From Bacillota bacterium (GTDB lineage Bacteria; Bacillota_E; Symbiobacteriia; Symbiobacteriales; Symbiobacteriaceae), in NCBI GenBank assembly GCA_003242675.1, contig QGVE01000096.1, positions 1 through 10,664 of the forward strand: a DNA stretch of 10,664 nucleotides, in the 5' to 3' direction. Under the pieces are notes generated by a model. That model was not told the origin of the DNA and made no database searches. It was given only the letters and a program-made list of their open reading frames with translations. Positions 1 through 7,337 of the stretch are shown here, piece after piece. The translations under genes and the position numbers were made by a program. Positions within the stretch are counted from its first letter, which is position 1, and every line of letters starts with the position of its first letter.

Positions 1-360
1 GCACGCGTCCATGTGGAGTGGGTAAGCGCAACCTGGGCAGGCGGCCTCCTGCCGCCGGGTGCAGCCGCTCGCCGCACACGCCCATGAGAGGCGACCAGGC
101 GAAACCCGCGCAGGCAGCCACTTGCCGCCGGGTACGGCCACCCGTCGCACACGCCAGTGAGAATCGGGCAGGCGCAGCCCGGGCAGGCGGCCTCCTGCCG
201 CCGGGTGCAGCCGCTCGCCGCACACGCCCATGAGAGGCGACCAGGCGAAACCCGCGCAGGCAGCCACTTGCCGCCGGGTACGGCCACCCGTCGCACACGC
301 CCGGGAGAATAGGGCGGGCGCAGTCCGGGGAATGAAGCGCCGACGGGTGCAGCCGTCACG
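1..360. repeat. 73-bp tandem repeat array with A/B higher-order units
   Basis: Four 73-bp units lie end to end at 37-109 (A1), 110-182 (B1), 183-255 (A2) and 256-328 (B2). A1 and A2 are identical by eye. B1 and B2 differ at about five positions. A and B are clearly related, sharing cores such as GCCGCCGGGT and GCACACGCC. The array is therefore a 73-bp repeat that was later duplicated as a 146-bp AB pair, and 35-155 equals 181-301 without a mismatch. Positions 1-36 look like the end of a diverged earlier unit, and about 340-360 like a decayed fifth unit, so the array probably continues to the left of the window. Each A unit holds a perfect hairpin, GGCGGC-CTCCT-GCCGCC (40-56 in A1). In B units it is reduced to GGCA/TGCC. 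Short open frames cross the array, but they have no recognisable protein character, so I treat it as non-coding. It is not CRISPR-like, because there are no unique spacers. Confidence 0.9.
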
Positions 361-367
361 CAGGGCA

Positions 368-396
368 AGAGCCCGGGCGACACCCGCCCGGGCTCT
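368..396 (-). terminator. GC-rich hairpin after ugpB, probable terminator
   Basis: A perfect 12-bp inverted repeat, AGAGCCCGGGCG (368-379) and CGCCCGGGCTCT (385-396), encloses a 5-base loop. It starts 12 bases past the ugpB stop codon on the minus strand. The run of T expected after the stem in leftward transcription is poor (TGCCCTG), so this could be a weak intrinsic terminator, a stop relying on other factors, or an RNA 3'-end protector. Its place at the end of the operon favours termination. Confidence 0.65.
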
Positions 397-408
397 CCCT
401 GTGCCTGC

Positions 409-1788
409 CTACTGCGTCGTGCGGTTGTAATCCTCGATGCCCTTGGTGATCTCCGCTGCGGCGGCGTCCAGCGCCTCCTTCGCCGTGGCCCGGCCCAGCA
501 CCACCGACTCCATCGCCGCCTCGACGATCTGCCGGGCCTGCGGGAACGTGCCGATCACGGCGCCCTGCGTCACCGTGCTGAGCTTGGAGGCGCGCAACTG
601 CTCGATGGCGGTGGTGAACTGCGGATAGCGCGCGTGCCACTCCTGCAGCGCCTGCTGGTCGTAGGCCGCCTTGCGGATCGGGAAGTAGCCGGTGGCGATG
701 GACCACTCCGCCTGCACCTCCGGGGTCGTCAGCCACTTGACGAACTCCCAGGCGGCCCACTGCTCCTTCAGCGACTTCGTGTTGGTAATCCAGAGCGACG
801 CGCCGCCGATGATCACCCCGCCGCCCTCCACCCCCTCAGGCCGGGGCAGGAAGGCGGTGCCCACCTCGAACTTGTCGCCCACGCTGGCCAGGATCGGCGC
901 CAGGGCCGCCGTGGAGTCCATGGTCATCGCGATGCGTCCGGCGGCGAAGGCGGCCTGGGTCTCGGCCGTCCGGCGGCCGAGGTTCACGGCCGACCCCTCG
1001 TCGATCATGGCCTTCAGCCAGTTCATGAACCGCTCGCCCTCCGGCGAGTTGATGATCGCCTTGGTCGCCCTTGCGCTGCGGCCGTTGTCGTTGTCCACGT
1101 AGTGGGCGCCCTGCACCGCCAGGAACTGCTCGAAGAACCAGCCGTACAGGGCGATGCCCGCGCCGAAGCGGGTCTCGCCGCCCTTCGTCACCGTCAGGCG
1201 GCGGGCGTACTCCTGAAACTCCTCGAAGGTGCGGGGCGGCCGCTCGGGATCCAGCCCGACCTCCCGGAAGGCGTCCTTGTTGTAGTACACGATCGGCGTC
1301 GAGGTGTTGAACGGCATCGAGTAAAGCTTGCCTTCGAAGGTGTAATAGCCAAGGATGTTGGGCTCAAAGTCCTCGGTGGAGAAGCCGTCGGCGTCGATGA
1401 AGTTCTGCATCGGCGTGATCATGCCGGAGTCGATCATGAAGCGGCTGCCGATCTCGTAGACCTGCACGATCGTGGGCCCCTCGGGCCCGGCGGCCTTCAG
1501 CTTCTGCAGGGCGTCGTCGTAGGTGCCCTGGTAGGCAGCTTCCACCACCACCTTGTCCTGGGCGGCGTTGAACCGGTCGACCAGCCGCTGCACCGCCTCG
1601 CCGGCGGATCCGCCCATGGCGTGCCAGAAGGTGACCTTTACCCGCTCGCCCGGCTGGATCTCTACCTTCTGAAACTCGCCCTCCGAGGCGGTCCCGCCCC
1701 CGCGGGCGCAGCCGGCCAGCAGGACGGCCATCAGGGTCACGGCCCACAGCGTCCACACCGATCGTCTCCTTATCCGCACGAAGCACAT
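409..1788 (-). CDS. ugpB: UgpB-like extracellular solute-binding lipoprotein (glycerol 3-phosphate type)
   Basis: This is the substrate-binding lipoprotein of an ABC importer, last gene of the leftward ugpA-ugpE-ugpB set. The N-terminus has a charged stretch (RIRRR, residues 5-9), a hydrophobic core, and a lipobox LAGC with Cys27 as the likely lipidated residue. The mature part resembles E. coli UgpB throughout: VTFWHAMGG near 52-60, QVYEIG near 109-114, FNTSTPIVYYNKDAF near 160-174, IIGGASLW near 326-333 and TGYFPI near 366-371. From memory of the UgpB structure, the ligand-contacting positions appear kept (Y90, E112, S163, S292, S331, Y368, R419). This supports glycerol 3-phosphate or glycerophosphocholine rather than a sugar, but it is an alignment by eye. 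The start is uncertain. The ATG at 1788 has a purine run directly against it. GTG at codon 4 (1777-1779) keeps the basic n-region. GTG at codon 11 (1756-1758) has a perfect AAGGAGA six bases upstream but loses the positive charges. Length (459 residues) is slightly above E. coli UgpB. Confidence 0.9.
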   Translation of the reverse strand: MCFVRIRRRSVWTLWAVTLMAVLLAGCARGGGTASEGEFQKVEIQPGERVKVTFWHAMGGSAGEAVQRLVDRFNAAQDKVVVEAAYQGTYDDALQKLKAAGPEGPTIVQVYEIGSRFMIDSGMITPMQNFIDADGFSTEDFEPNILGYYTFEGKLYSMPFNTSTPIVYYNKDAFREVGLDPERPPRTFEEFQEYARRLTVTKGGETRFGAGIALYGWFFEQFLAVQGAHYVDNDNGRSARATKAIINSPEGERFMNWLKAMIDEGSAVNLGRRTAETQAAFAAGRIAMTMDSTAALAPILASVGDKFEVGTAFLPRPEGVEGGGVIIGGASLWITNTKSLKEQWAAWEFVKWLTTPEVQAEWSIATGYFPIRKAAYDQQALQEWHARYPQFTTAIEQLRASKLSTVTQGAVIGTFPQARQIVEAAMESVVLGRATAKEALDAAAAEITKGIEDYNRTTQ

Positions 1789-1851
1789 CCCCCTCTTCTC
1801 CCGAGTTGCGGCCGCCTTCTCCCGGAAGCAGCCCTTTTACAGGCAGCACCA

Positions 1852-1918
1852 AGCGGCAGGCTCCCCCGCCAGGCCAGCGCTGCGGCACCAGCGGAGCGGC
1901 CGCGCACGACCTGCCGCT
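1852..1918 (-). promoter_or_regulatory. Intercistronic stem-loop between ugpE and ugpB
   Basis: A 9-bp perfect inverted repeat, AGCGGCAGG (1852-1860) and CCTGCCGCT (1910-1918), brackets a GC-rich 49-base interior that has its own smaller pairing, for example CCAGC near 1873 with GCTGC near 1879 and CAGC near 1889. In leftward mRNA the stem begins at the ugpE stop codon and ends about 64 bases before the ugpB start. Structures at such junctions in importer operons are known to protect mRNA ends or set the ratio of binding protein to permease. Here that role is inferred from position only. Confidence 0.45.
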
Positions 1919-2744
1919 ACCCCTTGATGCCCCCGGCCATCAGCCCCCGCACCAGGTACCGCTGCCCGAGCAGGAGGATCAGCAGGGCCGGCGCCATGCA
2001 GAGCACCACCCCGGCCATGAGGCGGTGGTACTGCAGCCCCTCCTCGTTCATGAGGAAGCGCACGCCGATCTGCACGGTCCGCATCAGGCGGGAGTTGGTG
2101 ACCAGGAGCGGCCACAGGTACTGGTTCCAAGTGCTCAGGAACGTGTACGCGCCCAGGGTGAGGAGGCCCGGCCGGGTCAGGGGCAGGGCGATCGACCAGA
2201 AGAACCGGAACCGGCCGCAGCCGTCGATGCGGGCGGCGTCCTCCAGCTCCTTCGGAATCTGCAGGAAGAACTGGCGCAGGAGGAACGTGCCGAAGGCGGT
2301 GGCGAGGAACGGGAGGACCAGCCCCGTGTAGGAGTCCAGCAGCCGCAGCGACCGGATCGTGAGGTAGTTGGGGATGATCGTGACCTCCCAGGGCACCATC
2401 ATCGTGGACATGAACAGGGCGAACAGGGCCGCCTTCCCGGGAAACTCCATGAAGGCGAAGGCGTAGGCCGAGAGGCTGGCGGTGACCAGCTGGCCCAGCG
2501 TGACGGCCGCGGAGACCACCAGAGAGTTCAGCAGGTACCGCCCCACGGGCACCGACCGGGCGACCTCGGCGTAGTTGGCCCAGCGGGGCGAGCTCGGCAG
2601 GAACCGGGGCGGGAACGTGTTGACCTCGTCCGGCGGCATGAGGCTGATGGAGACGGCGTAGAGGATCGGGAACACGATCGCCAGGGCTGCCAGGCACAGC
2701 GCGGCGTAAAGCAGCAGCCCGGTCAGGCGGGGCGGGCGGGTCAC
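1917..2744 (-). CDS. ugpE: UgpE-like ABC transporter permease
   Basis: This is the second membrane subunit of the importer, in the MalG/UgpE group of binding-protein-dependent permeases, 275 residues (E. coli UgpE is of similar length). Hydrophobic segments lie near 8-35, 71-95, 104-125, 138-160, 193-213 and 241-262, consistent with six membrane passes. The ATPase-docking EAA loop is clear near residues 165-193 (KELEDAARIDGCGRFRFFW, then ALPLTRPGL), with the conserved Gly at 175. The C-terminus (YLVRGLMAGGIKG) is typical of this subunit. The start is a GTG (2744-2742) overlapping the ugpA TGA in the form GTGA. This implies translational coupling, and only a weak purine stretch precedes it. 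The next Met lies in the first periplasmic loop and would remove the first membrane segment. The gene pairs with ugpA and precedes ugpB. Confidence 0.9.
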   Translation of the reverse strand: MTRPPRLTGLLLYAALCLAALAIVFPILYAVSISLMPPDEVNTFPPRFLPSSPRWANYAEVARSVPVGRYLLNSLVVSAAVTLGQLVTASLSAYAFAFMEFPGKAALFALFMSTMMVPWEVTIIPNYLTIRSLRLLDSYTGLVLPFLATAFGTFLLRQFFLQIPKELEDAARIDGCGRFRFFWSIALPLTRPGLLTLGAYTFLSTWNQYLWPLLVTNSRLMRTVQIGVRFLMNEEGLQYHRLMAGVVLCMAPALLILLLGQRYLVRGLMAGGIKG

Positions 2745-3670
2745 TGATAATGCACCCGCCTTTCCCCGAGCCGGAACTGGAGGTAGGTCAGGGCGACCAT
2801 CACCAGGAACAGCAGGATCGCCTGCGCGCTGGCCGCGCCGAACTCGTACTGCCGGAAGGCGACCTGGTAGATGCGGTAGACCACCGTGTTGGTGGCATCG
2901 GACGGCCCGCCCCCGGTCATGATCTCGATCTCCGCGAAGGCCTGGAAGGCGTGGATCACCCCCACCACGGCCGCGAAGAAGAGCGTCGGCGAAAGCAGCG
3001 GCAGGGTGATGTACCACGTCTTCGCCCAGAAGCCGGCCCCGTCGACCACCGCCGCCTCGTGCAGCTCCTCGGGCACGTTCTGCAGGCCGCTCAGCAGCAG
3101 CACGAAGTTGAAGCCCAGCCGGAGCCAGATGCTGACCATGCCCACGGCGAGCAAGGCCCAGCGCGGATCGGTCAGCCAGTGCACCGGCGGGATCCCCACC
3201 AGGCCCAACAGATAGTTGACCACGCCGGAGACCGGGTTCAGCAGCATCACCCAGATCGTGCTGCCGATCGCCGCCGAAATCGCCAGGGGCGAGGAGAAGA
3301 TCAGCTGGAAGATCCGGGTGCCCTTCAGGGGCTGGTAGGCCAGCAGGGCCAGGGCAAGGCCGAGCAGGAGCCCCACCGGGACGGTGTAGAGCACGAAGAG
3401 CACCGTCACCCCCAGGCTCTGCAGGAAGGTGGACTGCAGCGCGTTCACGTAGTGCTGGAGCCCCACGAAGACCCGCGGCACGCCCAGCGGGTTGGTCAGG
3501 AACAGGCTGAGGTAGACCGACCGCGCGATCGGGTAGAAGGTGAAGAGGATCAGCAGGGCCAGGCTGGGGGCGAGATAAAGGTAGGGCTCCACCCGGGCCG
3601 CCCAGCGGAGGCCGGGGCGGACCGCGGCGCTCAGACGGGTGCGGATCACCGGTGCGGGTCGGCTGACCAA
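2741..3670 (-). CDS. ugpA: UgpA-like ABC transporter permease
   Basis: This is the first membrane subunit of the importer, in the MalF/UgpA group, 309 residues (E. coli UgpA is about 295). Hydrophobic segments lie near 29-49, 85-112, 122-144, 170-194, 226-246 and 280-299. The EAA loop is at about 201-230 (EELHEAAVVDGAGFWAKTWY, then TLPLLSP), with Gly211. The segment GGGPSDATNTVVYRIYQVAF (253-272) and the C-terminal end RRVHYQ resemble E. coli UgpA closely. This is the main reason for preferring glycerol 3-phosphate over a generic sugar permease. The start is TTG at 3670-3668, chosen because GAGAGGAGG (minus strand of 3679-3687) lies eight bases before it. It is the first gene of the operon, so the promoter should be in the divergent region up to pyc. 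No ATPase gene (ugpC/msmX/malK type) follows in the window, so a shared ATPase encoded elsewhere probably energises the transporter. Confidence 0.92.
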   Translation of the reverse strand: MVSRPAPVIRTRLSAAVRPGLRWAARVEPYLYLAPSLALLILFTFYPIARSVYLSLFLTNPLGVPRVFVGLQHYVNALQSTFLQSLGVTVLFVLYTVPVGLLLGLALALLAYQPLKGTRIFQLIFSSPLAISAAIGSTIWVMLLNPVSGVVNYLLGLVGIPPVHWLTDPRWALLAVGMVSIWLRLGFNFVLLLSGLQNVPEELHEAAVVDGAGFWAKTWYITLPLLSPTLFFAAVVGVIHAFQAFAEIEIMTGGGPSDATNTVVYRIYQVAFRQYEFGAASAQAILLFLVMVALTYLQFRLGERRVHYQ

Positions 3671-3840
3671 GCGTGCGCCCTCCTCTCACGGTGCTGTTTG
3701 GAGATATTTCCCTCTGCACGCCCAGACTCCTGCTGATTACTACGAATCTTCATGCACTAACATTTTGATTCCGGCGCCAGCAGGAATCCCCCACTGGAGG
3801 GCGAATAGCACGATTTCAACACGTTAAAGGGGTGAGATGA
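3671..3840. promoter_or_regulatory. Divergent regulatory region between ugpA and pyc
   Basis: This 170-bp gap is clearly richer in A and T than the genes beside it, mainly at 3700-3710 and 3735-3771. It must hold promoters for both ugpA (leftward) and pyc (rightward). Visible signals are the ugpA ribosome binding site (3679-3687), a near-palindrome GGAGATATTTCC (3700-3711, 10 of 12 bases symmetric), and an inverted repeat GATTCC (3767-3772) / GGAATC (3783-3788) with a 10-base gap. The pyc ribosome binding site is AAAGGGGTGAG (3826-3836). TTGATT at 3765-3770 looks like a -35 for pyc and overlaps the inverted repeat, but no good -10 stands 16-18 bases downstream. TAACAT (3758-3763) is only a weak -10. 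The exact promoters are therefore not assigned, and the inverted repeats are candidate operators. Confidence 0.6.
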
Positions 3841-6800
3841 ATGCCAGCCTTTCGCCGTGTCCTGGTCGCCAACCGGGGCGAGATCGCCATCCGCATCTTC
3901 CGCGCCTGCACCGAGCTGGGCAAACAGACCGTCGCGATCTACTCGGAGCAGGACCGGCTCTCGCTCCACCGGTACAAGGCCGACGAAGCCTACCTCATCG
4001 GCGAGGGCAAGGGTCCCGTCGAGGCGTACCTCGACATCGAGGGGATCATCAGGCTGGCACGGGAGCACGAGGTCGACGCCATCCACCCCGGCTACGGCTT
4101 CCTGGCGGAGAACGCCGAGTTCGCCAGGCGGTGCCGGGACGCCGGAATCGTCTTCATCGGACCGGACCCGGAGCACCTGGAGATGTTCGGCGACAAGGTG
4201 GCCGCGCGCCGGATCGCACAGGAGGCGGGGCTGCCTGTGCTCCGGGGCACCGAGAAGCCCGTCTCCTCGCTGGAGGAAGCCCTGTCCTTCGCCCGTGAGG
4301 TGGGGTATCCCGTCATCATCAAGGCCGTGCTCGGCGGCGGCGGCCGGGGCATGCGGGTCGTCCGCTCCGACGCCGAGCTCAGGGACGCGCTGGAGCGGGC
4401 CCGCTCCGAGGCCGAGAAGGCCTTCGGCTCGGGCGACATCTACCTGGAGGAGTACATCGACCGGCCCCGGCACATCGAGGTCCAGGTGATCGCCGACCGC
4501 TACGGCAACGTCGTGCACCTCTTCGAGCGGGACTGCTCCATCCAGCGGCGGCACCAGAAGGTGGTGGAGATCGCGCCGTCGCTGGCCCTGACCGAACCAC
4601 AGCGGCAGGAGATCTGCGGCGCCGCCGTCCGGCTGATGGCCCGGGTCGGCTACGTGGGGGCCGGCACCGTGGAGTTCCTGGTGGCGCCCGACGGCCGCTA
4701 CTATTTCATCGAGGTCAACCCGCGCATCCAGGTCGAGCACACGGTGACCGAGGAGATCACGGGCCTGGACATCGTGCAGGCCCAGATCCGCATCGCCGAG
4801 GGGGCGCGGCTCGACGAGGCGCTGGGCGTCGCCACCCAGGCGCAGATCTCCCGACACGGCTACGCCATCCAGTGCCGGGTGACCGCCGAGGACCCCGCCA
4901 ACGACTTCCTGCCCGACACCGGCCGCATCCTGGTGTACCGCTCGCCCGGGGGCCCCGGGGTCCGGCTGGACGGCGACAACGGGTTCGTCGGCGCCGAGAT
5001 CACCCCGTACTACGACTCGCTGCTGGTGAAGGCCACCACCTGGGGACTGACCTTCGAGGCCGCGGCCGCCAAGATGAGCCGCGTGCTTCAGGAGTTCCGC
5101 ATCCGCGGCGTGAAGACCAACATCCCCTTCCTGCTGAACGTCGTCCGCCACCCCCGCTTCCTCGCCGGCGACTTCGACACCAACTTCATCCAGGACACGC
5201 CGGAGCTGTTCCAGTTCCCGCCCCGGCGGGACCGCGGCACGAAGATGCTGCGGTACATCGGGAACGTGGTCGTGAACGGAGGCCCGGGGGTGCCCCCCGG
5301 CGCCAGGCCGCCCGTCCGGAGTCAGCCGCCCGTCCCCAAGGTGGAGGGGCCGGCGCCCCCCGGCGTCCGGCAGATCCTGCTGGAGCGGGGCCCGGAGGGG
5401 CTGGTGGAGTGGATCCGGCAGCAGCGGCGGCTGCTGGTGACCGACACCACGATGCGGGACGCCCACCAGTCGCTGCTCGCCACGCGGGTGCGGACCCGGG
5501 ACATGCTGGCCATCGCCCCGGCCACCGCCCGCCTGGCGTCGGACCTCTTCTCCCTGGAGATGTGGGGCGGCGCCACGTTCGACACCGCCCTGCGCTTTCT
5601 GAAGGAGGACCCGTGGGAGCGGCTGGACCTGCTCCGGCAGGCCATCCCCAACATCCCCTTCCAGATGCTCCTGCGCGGCGCGAACGCGGTCGGCTACGCC
5701 AACTACCCCGACAACCTGGTCCACGCCTTCGTCCGGGAGGCCGCGGCCTCCGGCATCGACATCTTCCGCATCTTCGACTCCCTCAACTGGCTGCCGAACA
5801 TGCTCCCCGCGATCGAGGCCGTGCGCAAGGCCGGCAAGGTGGCCGAGGTCGCGATCTGCTACACGGGCGACATCACAGACCCCAGCCGCACCAAGTACAC
5901 GCTGCAGTACTACGTGGACCTCGCGCGGGAACTGGAGAAGGCCGGGGCCCACATCATCGCCATCAAGGACATGTCCGGCCTGCTGAAGCCCCGGGCGGCC
6001 AAGATGCTGATCTCCGCCCTGAAGCAGGAGGTCGGCGTGCCGCTCCACCTGCACACCCACGACACCGCCGGCACCGGCCTGGCGACCTTGCTCGCCGCGG
6101 CGGAGGCCGGGGTGGACATCGTGGACGCGGCCCTCTCCTCCCTCTCGGGCCTGACCTCCCAGCCCTCGCTGAACACGCTGGTGGCGGCCCTGCAGGGCAG
6201 CGAGCGGGACACCGGCCTGGACCTGGCGGCGCTTCAGCAGCTGGCCGACTACTGGCAGGAGGTCCGCCGCTGGTACGCCCCCTGGGAGTCCGGGCTCGTG
6301 GCCACCTCCGCCGAGACGTACCTGCACGAGATGCCCGGCGGCCAGGTCTCCAACCTGCGGCAGCAGGCGGTGGCCCTGGGGCTCGGCGGCCGCTGGCACG
6401 AGGTGGTCGAGGCCTACCGCACGGCCAACCTGGCCCTGGGGGACATCGTCAAGGTCACGCCTTCTTCCAAGGCCGTGGGCGACCTGGCGCTCTTCATGGT
6501 CCAGAACGGCATCCGCACCGCCGAGGAGCTGATCGAGCGCGGCGAGAGCCTGGCCTTCCCCGAGTCGGTGGTGCAGCTGCTGGCGGGCTACATGGGCCAG
6601 CCGCCCGGAGGGTGGCCGAAGGAGCTGCAGCGGGTGGTGCTGAAGGGGCGCGAGGCCATCACCGTGCGGCCGGGCGAGCTCCTGCCGCCGATCGACTTTG
6701 AGGCGAAGCAGAAGGAGCTCTCCGCCCGGCTCGGGCGGCCGGCCACGCACCGGGAGGTGCTCTCGGAGGTGCTCTTCCCGGGGTTGGTGGAGGAGCTGGC

Positions 6801-7278
6801 GCGGCACCAGGCGGAATACGGCAACACGTCCGTGCTGGACACGCCCACCTTCTTCTTCGGCCTGCGCCCCGGCGAGGAGACGCGGGTGGAGATCGAGCGG
6901 GGCAAGACGCTGATCATCAAGCTGATCGACGTGCGGGACCCCAAGCCCAACGGCATGCGGGAGATCCTGTTCGAGCTGAACGGGTCGCCGCGGGAGGTCG
7001 AGGTGCCCGACCACCGGGTGGTCGACGTCGGCGCCCGGCGGCCGAAGGCGGACAAGGGCGACCCGTGCCAGCTCGGGGCCTCGATGCCGGGCAAGGTGGT
7101 CAAGGTGCTGGTCGCCCCCGGCGACGAGGTCGCCAAGGGCGTGCAGCTGGTGGTCACCGAGGCGATGAAGATGGAGAACGTGCTTACGGCCCCGCGGGAC
7201 TGCAAGATCAAGGACGTGCTGGTGAAGGAGGGCGACCGGGTCGAGGCCGGGGATCTGCTGGTGGTGTTGGAGAGGTAG
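3841..7278 (+). CDS. pyc: Pyruvate carboxylase (single-chain, biotin-dependent)
   Basis: It converts pyruvate, bicarbonate and ATP to oxaloacetate in the cytoplasm, feeding the citric acid cycle and gluconeogenesis. At 1145 residues it matches the usual length of one-chain pyruvate carboxylases, and the domains are complete and in order. Biotin carboxylase spans about 1-455, with ANRGEIAIRIF at 10-20, an ATP-grasp glycine loop KAVLGGGGRGM at 161-171 and FIEVNPRIQVEHTVTE near 289-304. The carboxyltransferase spans about 530-800, with TDTTMRDAHQS at 534-544, a probable carboxylated lysine K709 in AIKDMSG, and metal-binding H738 and H740 in HLHTHDT. The biotin carrier domain spans about 1075-1145 and has EAMKMEN with biotinyl K1110. 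A Pro/Gly-rich stretch at about 480-508 lies in the linker/allosteric region. The ATG at 3841 is eight bases after AAGGGG. An overlapping ATG at 3837 is in another frame and too close to that site. The gene is divergent from ugpA. The biotin ligase must be elsewhere. Confidence 0.98.
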   Translation: MPAFRRVLVANRGEIAIRIFRACTELGKQTVAIYSEQDRLSLHRYKADEAYLIGEGKGPVEAYLDIEGIIRLAREHEVDAIHPGYGFLAENAEFARRCRDAGIVFIGPDPEHLEMFGDKVAARRIAQEAGLPVLRGTEKPVSSLEEALSFAREVGYPVIIKAVLGGGGRGMRVVRSDAELRDALERARSEAEKAFGSGDIYLEEYIDRPRHIEVQVIADRYGNVVHLFERDCSIQRRHQKVVEIAPSLALTEPQRQEICGAAVRLMARVGYVGAGTVEFLVAPDGRYYFIEVNPRIQVEHTVTEEITGLDIVQAQIRIAEGARLDEALGVATQAQISRHGYAIQCRVTAEDPANDFLPDTGRILVYRSPGGPGVRLDGDNGFVGAEITPYYDSLLVKATTWGLTFEAAAAKMSRVLQEFRIRGVKTNIPFLLNVVRHPRFLAGDFDTNFIQDTPELFQFPPRRDRGTKMLRYIGNVVVNGGPGVPPGARPPVRSQPPVPKVEGPAPPGVRQILLERGPEGLVEWIRQQRRLLVTDTTMRDAHQSLLATRVRTRDMLAIAPATARLASDLFSLEMWGGATFDTALRFLKEDPWERLDLLRQAIPNIPFQMLLRGANAVGYANYPDNLVHAFVREAAASGIDIFRIFDSLNWLPNMLPAIEAVRKAGKVAEVAICYTGDITDPSRTKYTLQYYVDLARELEKAGAHIIAIKDMSGLLKPRAAKMLISALKQEVGVPLHLHTHDTAGTGLATLLAAAEAGVDIVDAALSSLSGLTSQPSLNTLVAALQGSERDTGLDLAALQQLADYWQEVRRWYAPWESGLVATSAETYLHEMPGGQVSNLRQQAVALGLGGRWHEVVEAYRTANLALGDIVKVTPSSKAVGDLALFMVQNGIRTAEELIERGESLAFPESVVQLLAGYMGQPPGGWPKELQRVVLKGREAITVRPGELLPPIDFEAKQKELSARLGRPATHREVLSEVLFPGLVEELARHQAEYGNTSVLDTPTFFFGLRPGEETRVEIERGKTLIIKLIDVRDPKPNGMREILFELNGSPREVEVPDHRVVDVGARRPKADKGDPCQLGASMPGKVVKVLVAPGDEVAKGVQLVVTEAMKMENVLTAPRDCKIKDVLVKEGDRVEAGDLLVVLER

Positions 7279-7307
7279 CCGGATCTGCGCGCACGTGTGT
7301 CCACCGG

Positions 7308-7337
7308 TTGCCCCTCGTCGCACAATTGCGATATGAT
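7308..7337 (+). promoter_or_regulatory. Candidate sigma-A type promoter after pyc
   Basis: TTGCCC (7308-7313) and TATGAT (7332-7337) are separated by 18 bases and resemble the consensus TTGACA/TATAAT, with the -10 differing at one position. It lies 30 bases past the pyc stop and about 86 bases before the start of the small membrane gene at 7423, so it would let that gene be transcribed independently of pyc. No clear terminator separates pyc from it, so read-through is also possible. The -10 overlaps the first copy of the 34-bp duplication. Confidence 0.5.

Noticed and set aside
1..330. CRISPR array
   Set aside because: Units are contiguous and fully repeated with no unique spacers, and no cas gene is present.
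18..430. Short plus-strand reading frames across the repeat array
   Set aside because: They only translate the 73-bp repeats. They have no convincing ribosome binding site and are rich in Arg, Ala, Pro and Gly, as expected from GC-rich non-coding DNA.
1917..3719. One 600-codon minus-strand frame as a fused permease
   Set aside because: Only its last 275 codons read as UgpE. The part before is the out-of-frame shadow of ugpA, and the true junction is the GTGA overlap at 2741-2744.
3805..3821. Catabolite-response (cre) site
   Set aside because: The minus strand has a good half site TTGAAATCG (3811-3819), but the other half fits poorly, so I do not call it.
3740..3825. Pho box for phosphate control of ugp
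   Set aside because: ACTAACA and TTCAACA resemble PhoP half sites but do not recur at the required regular spacing.
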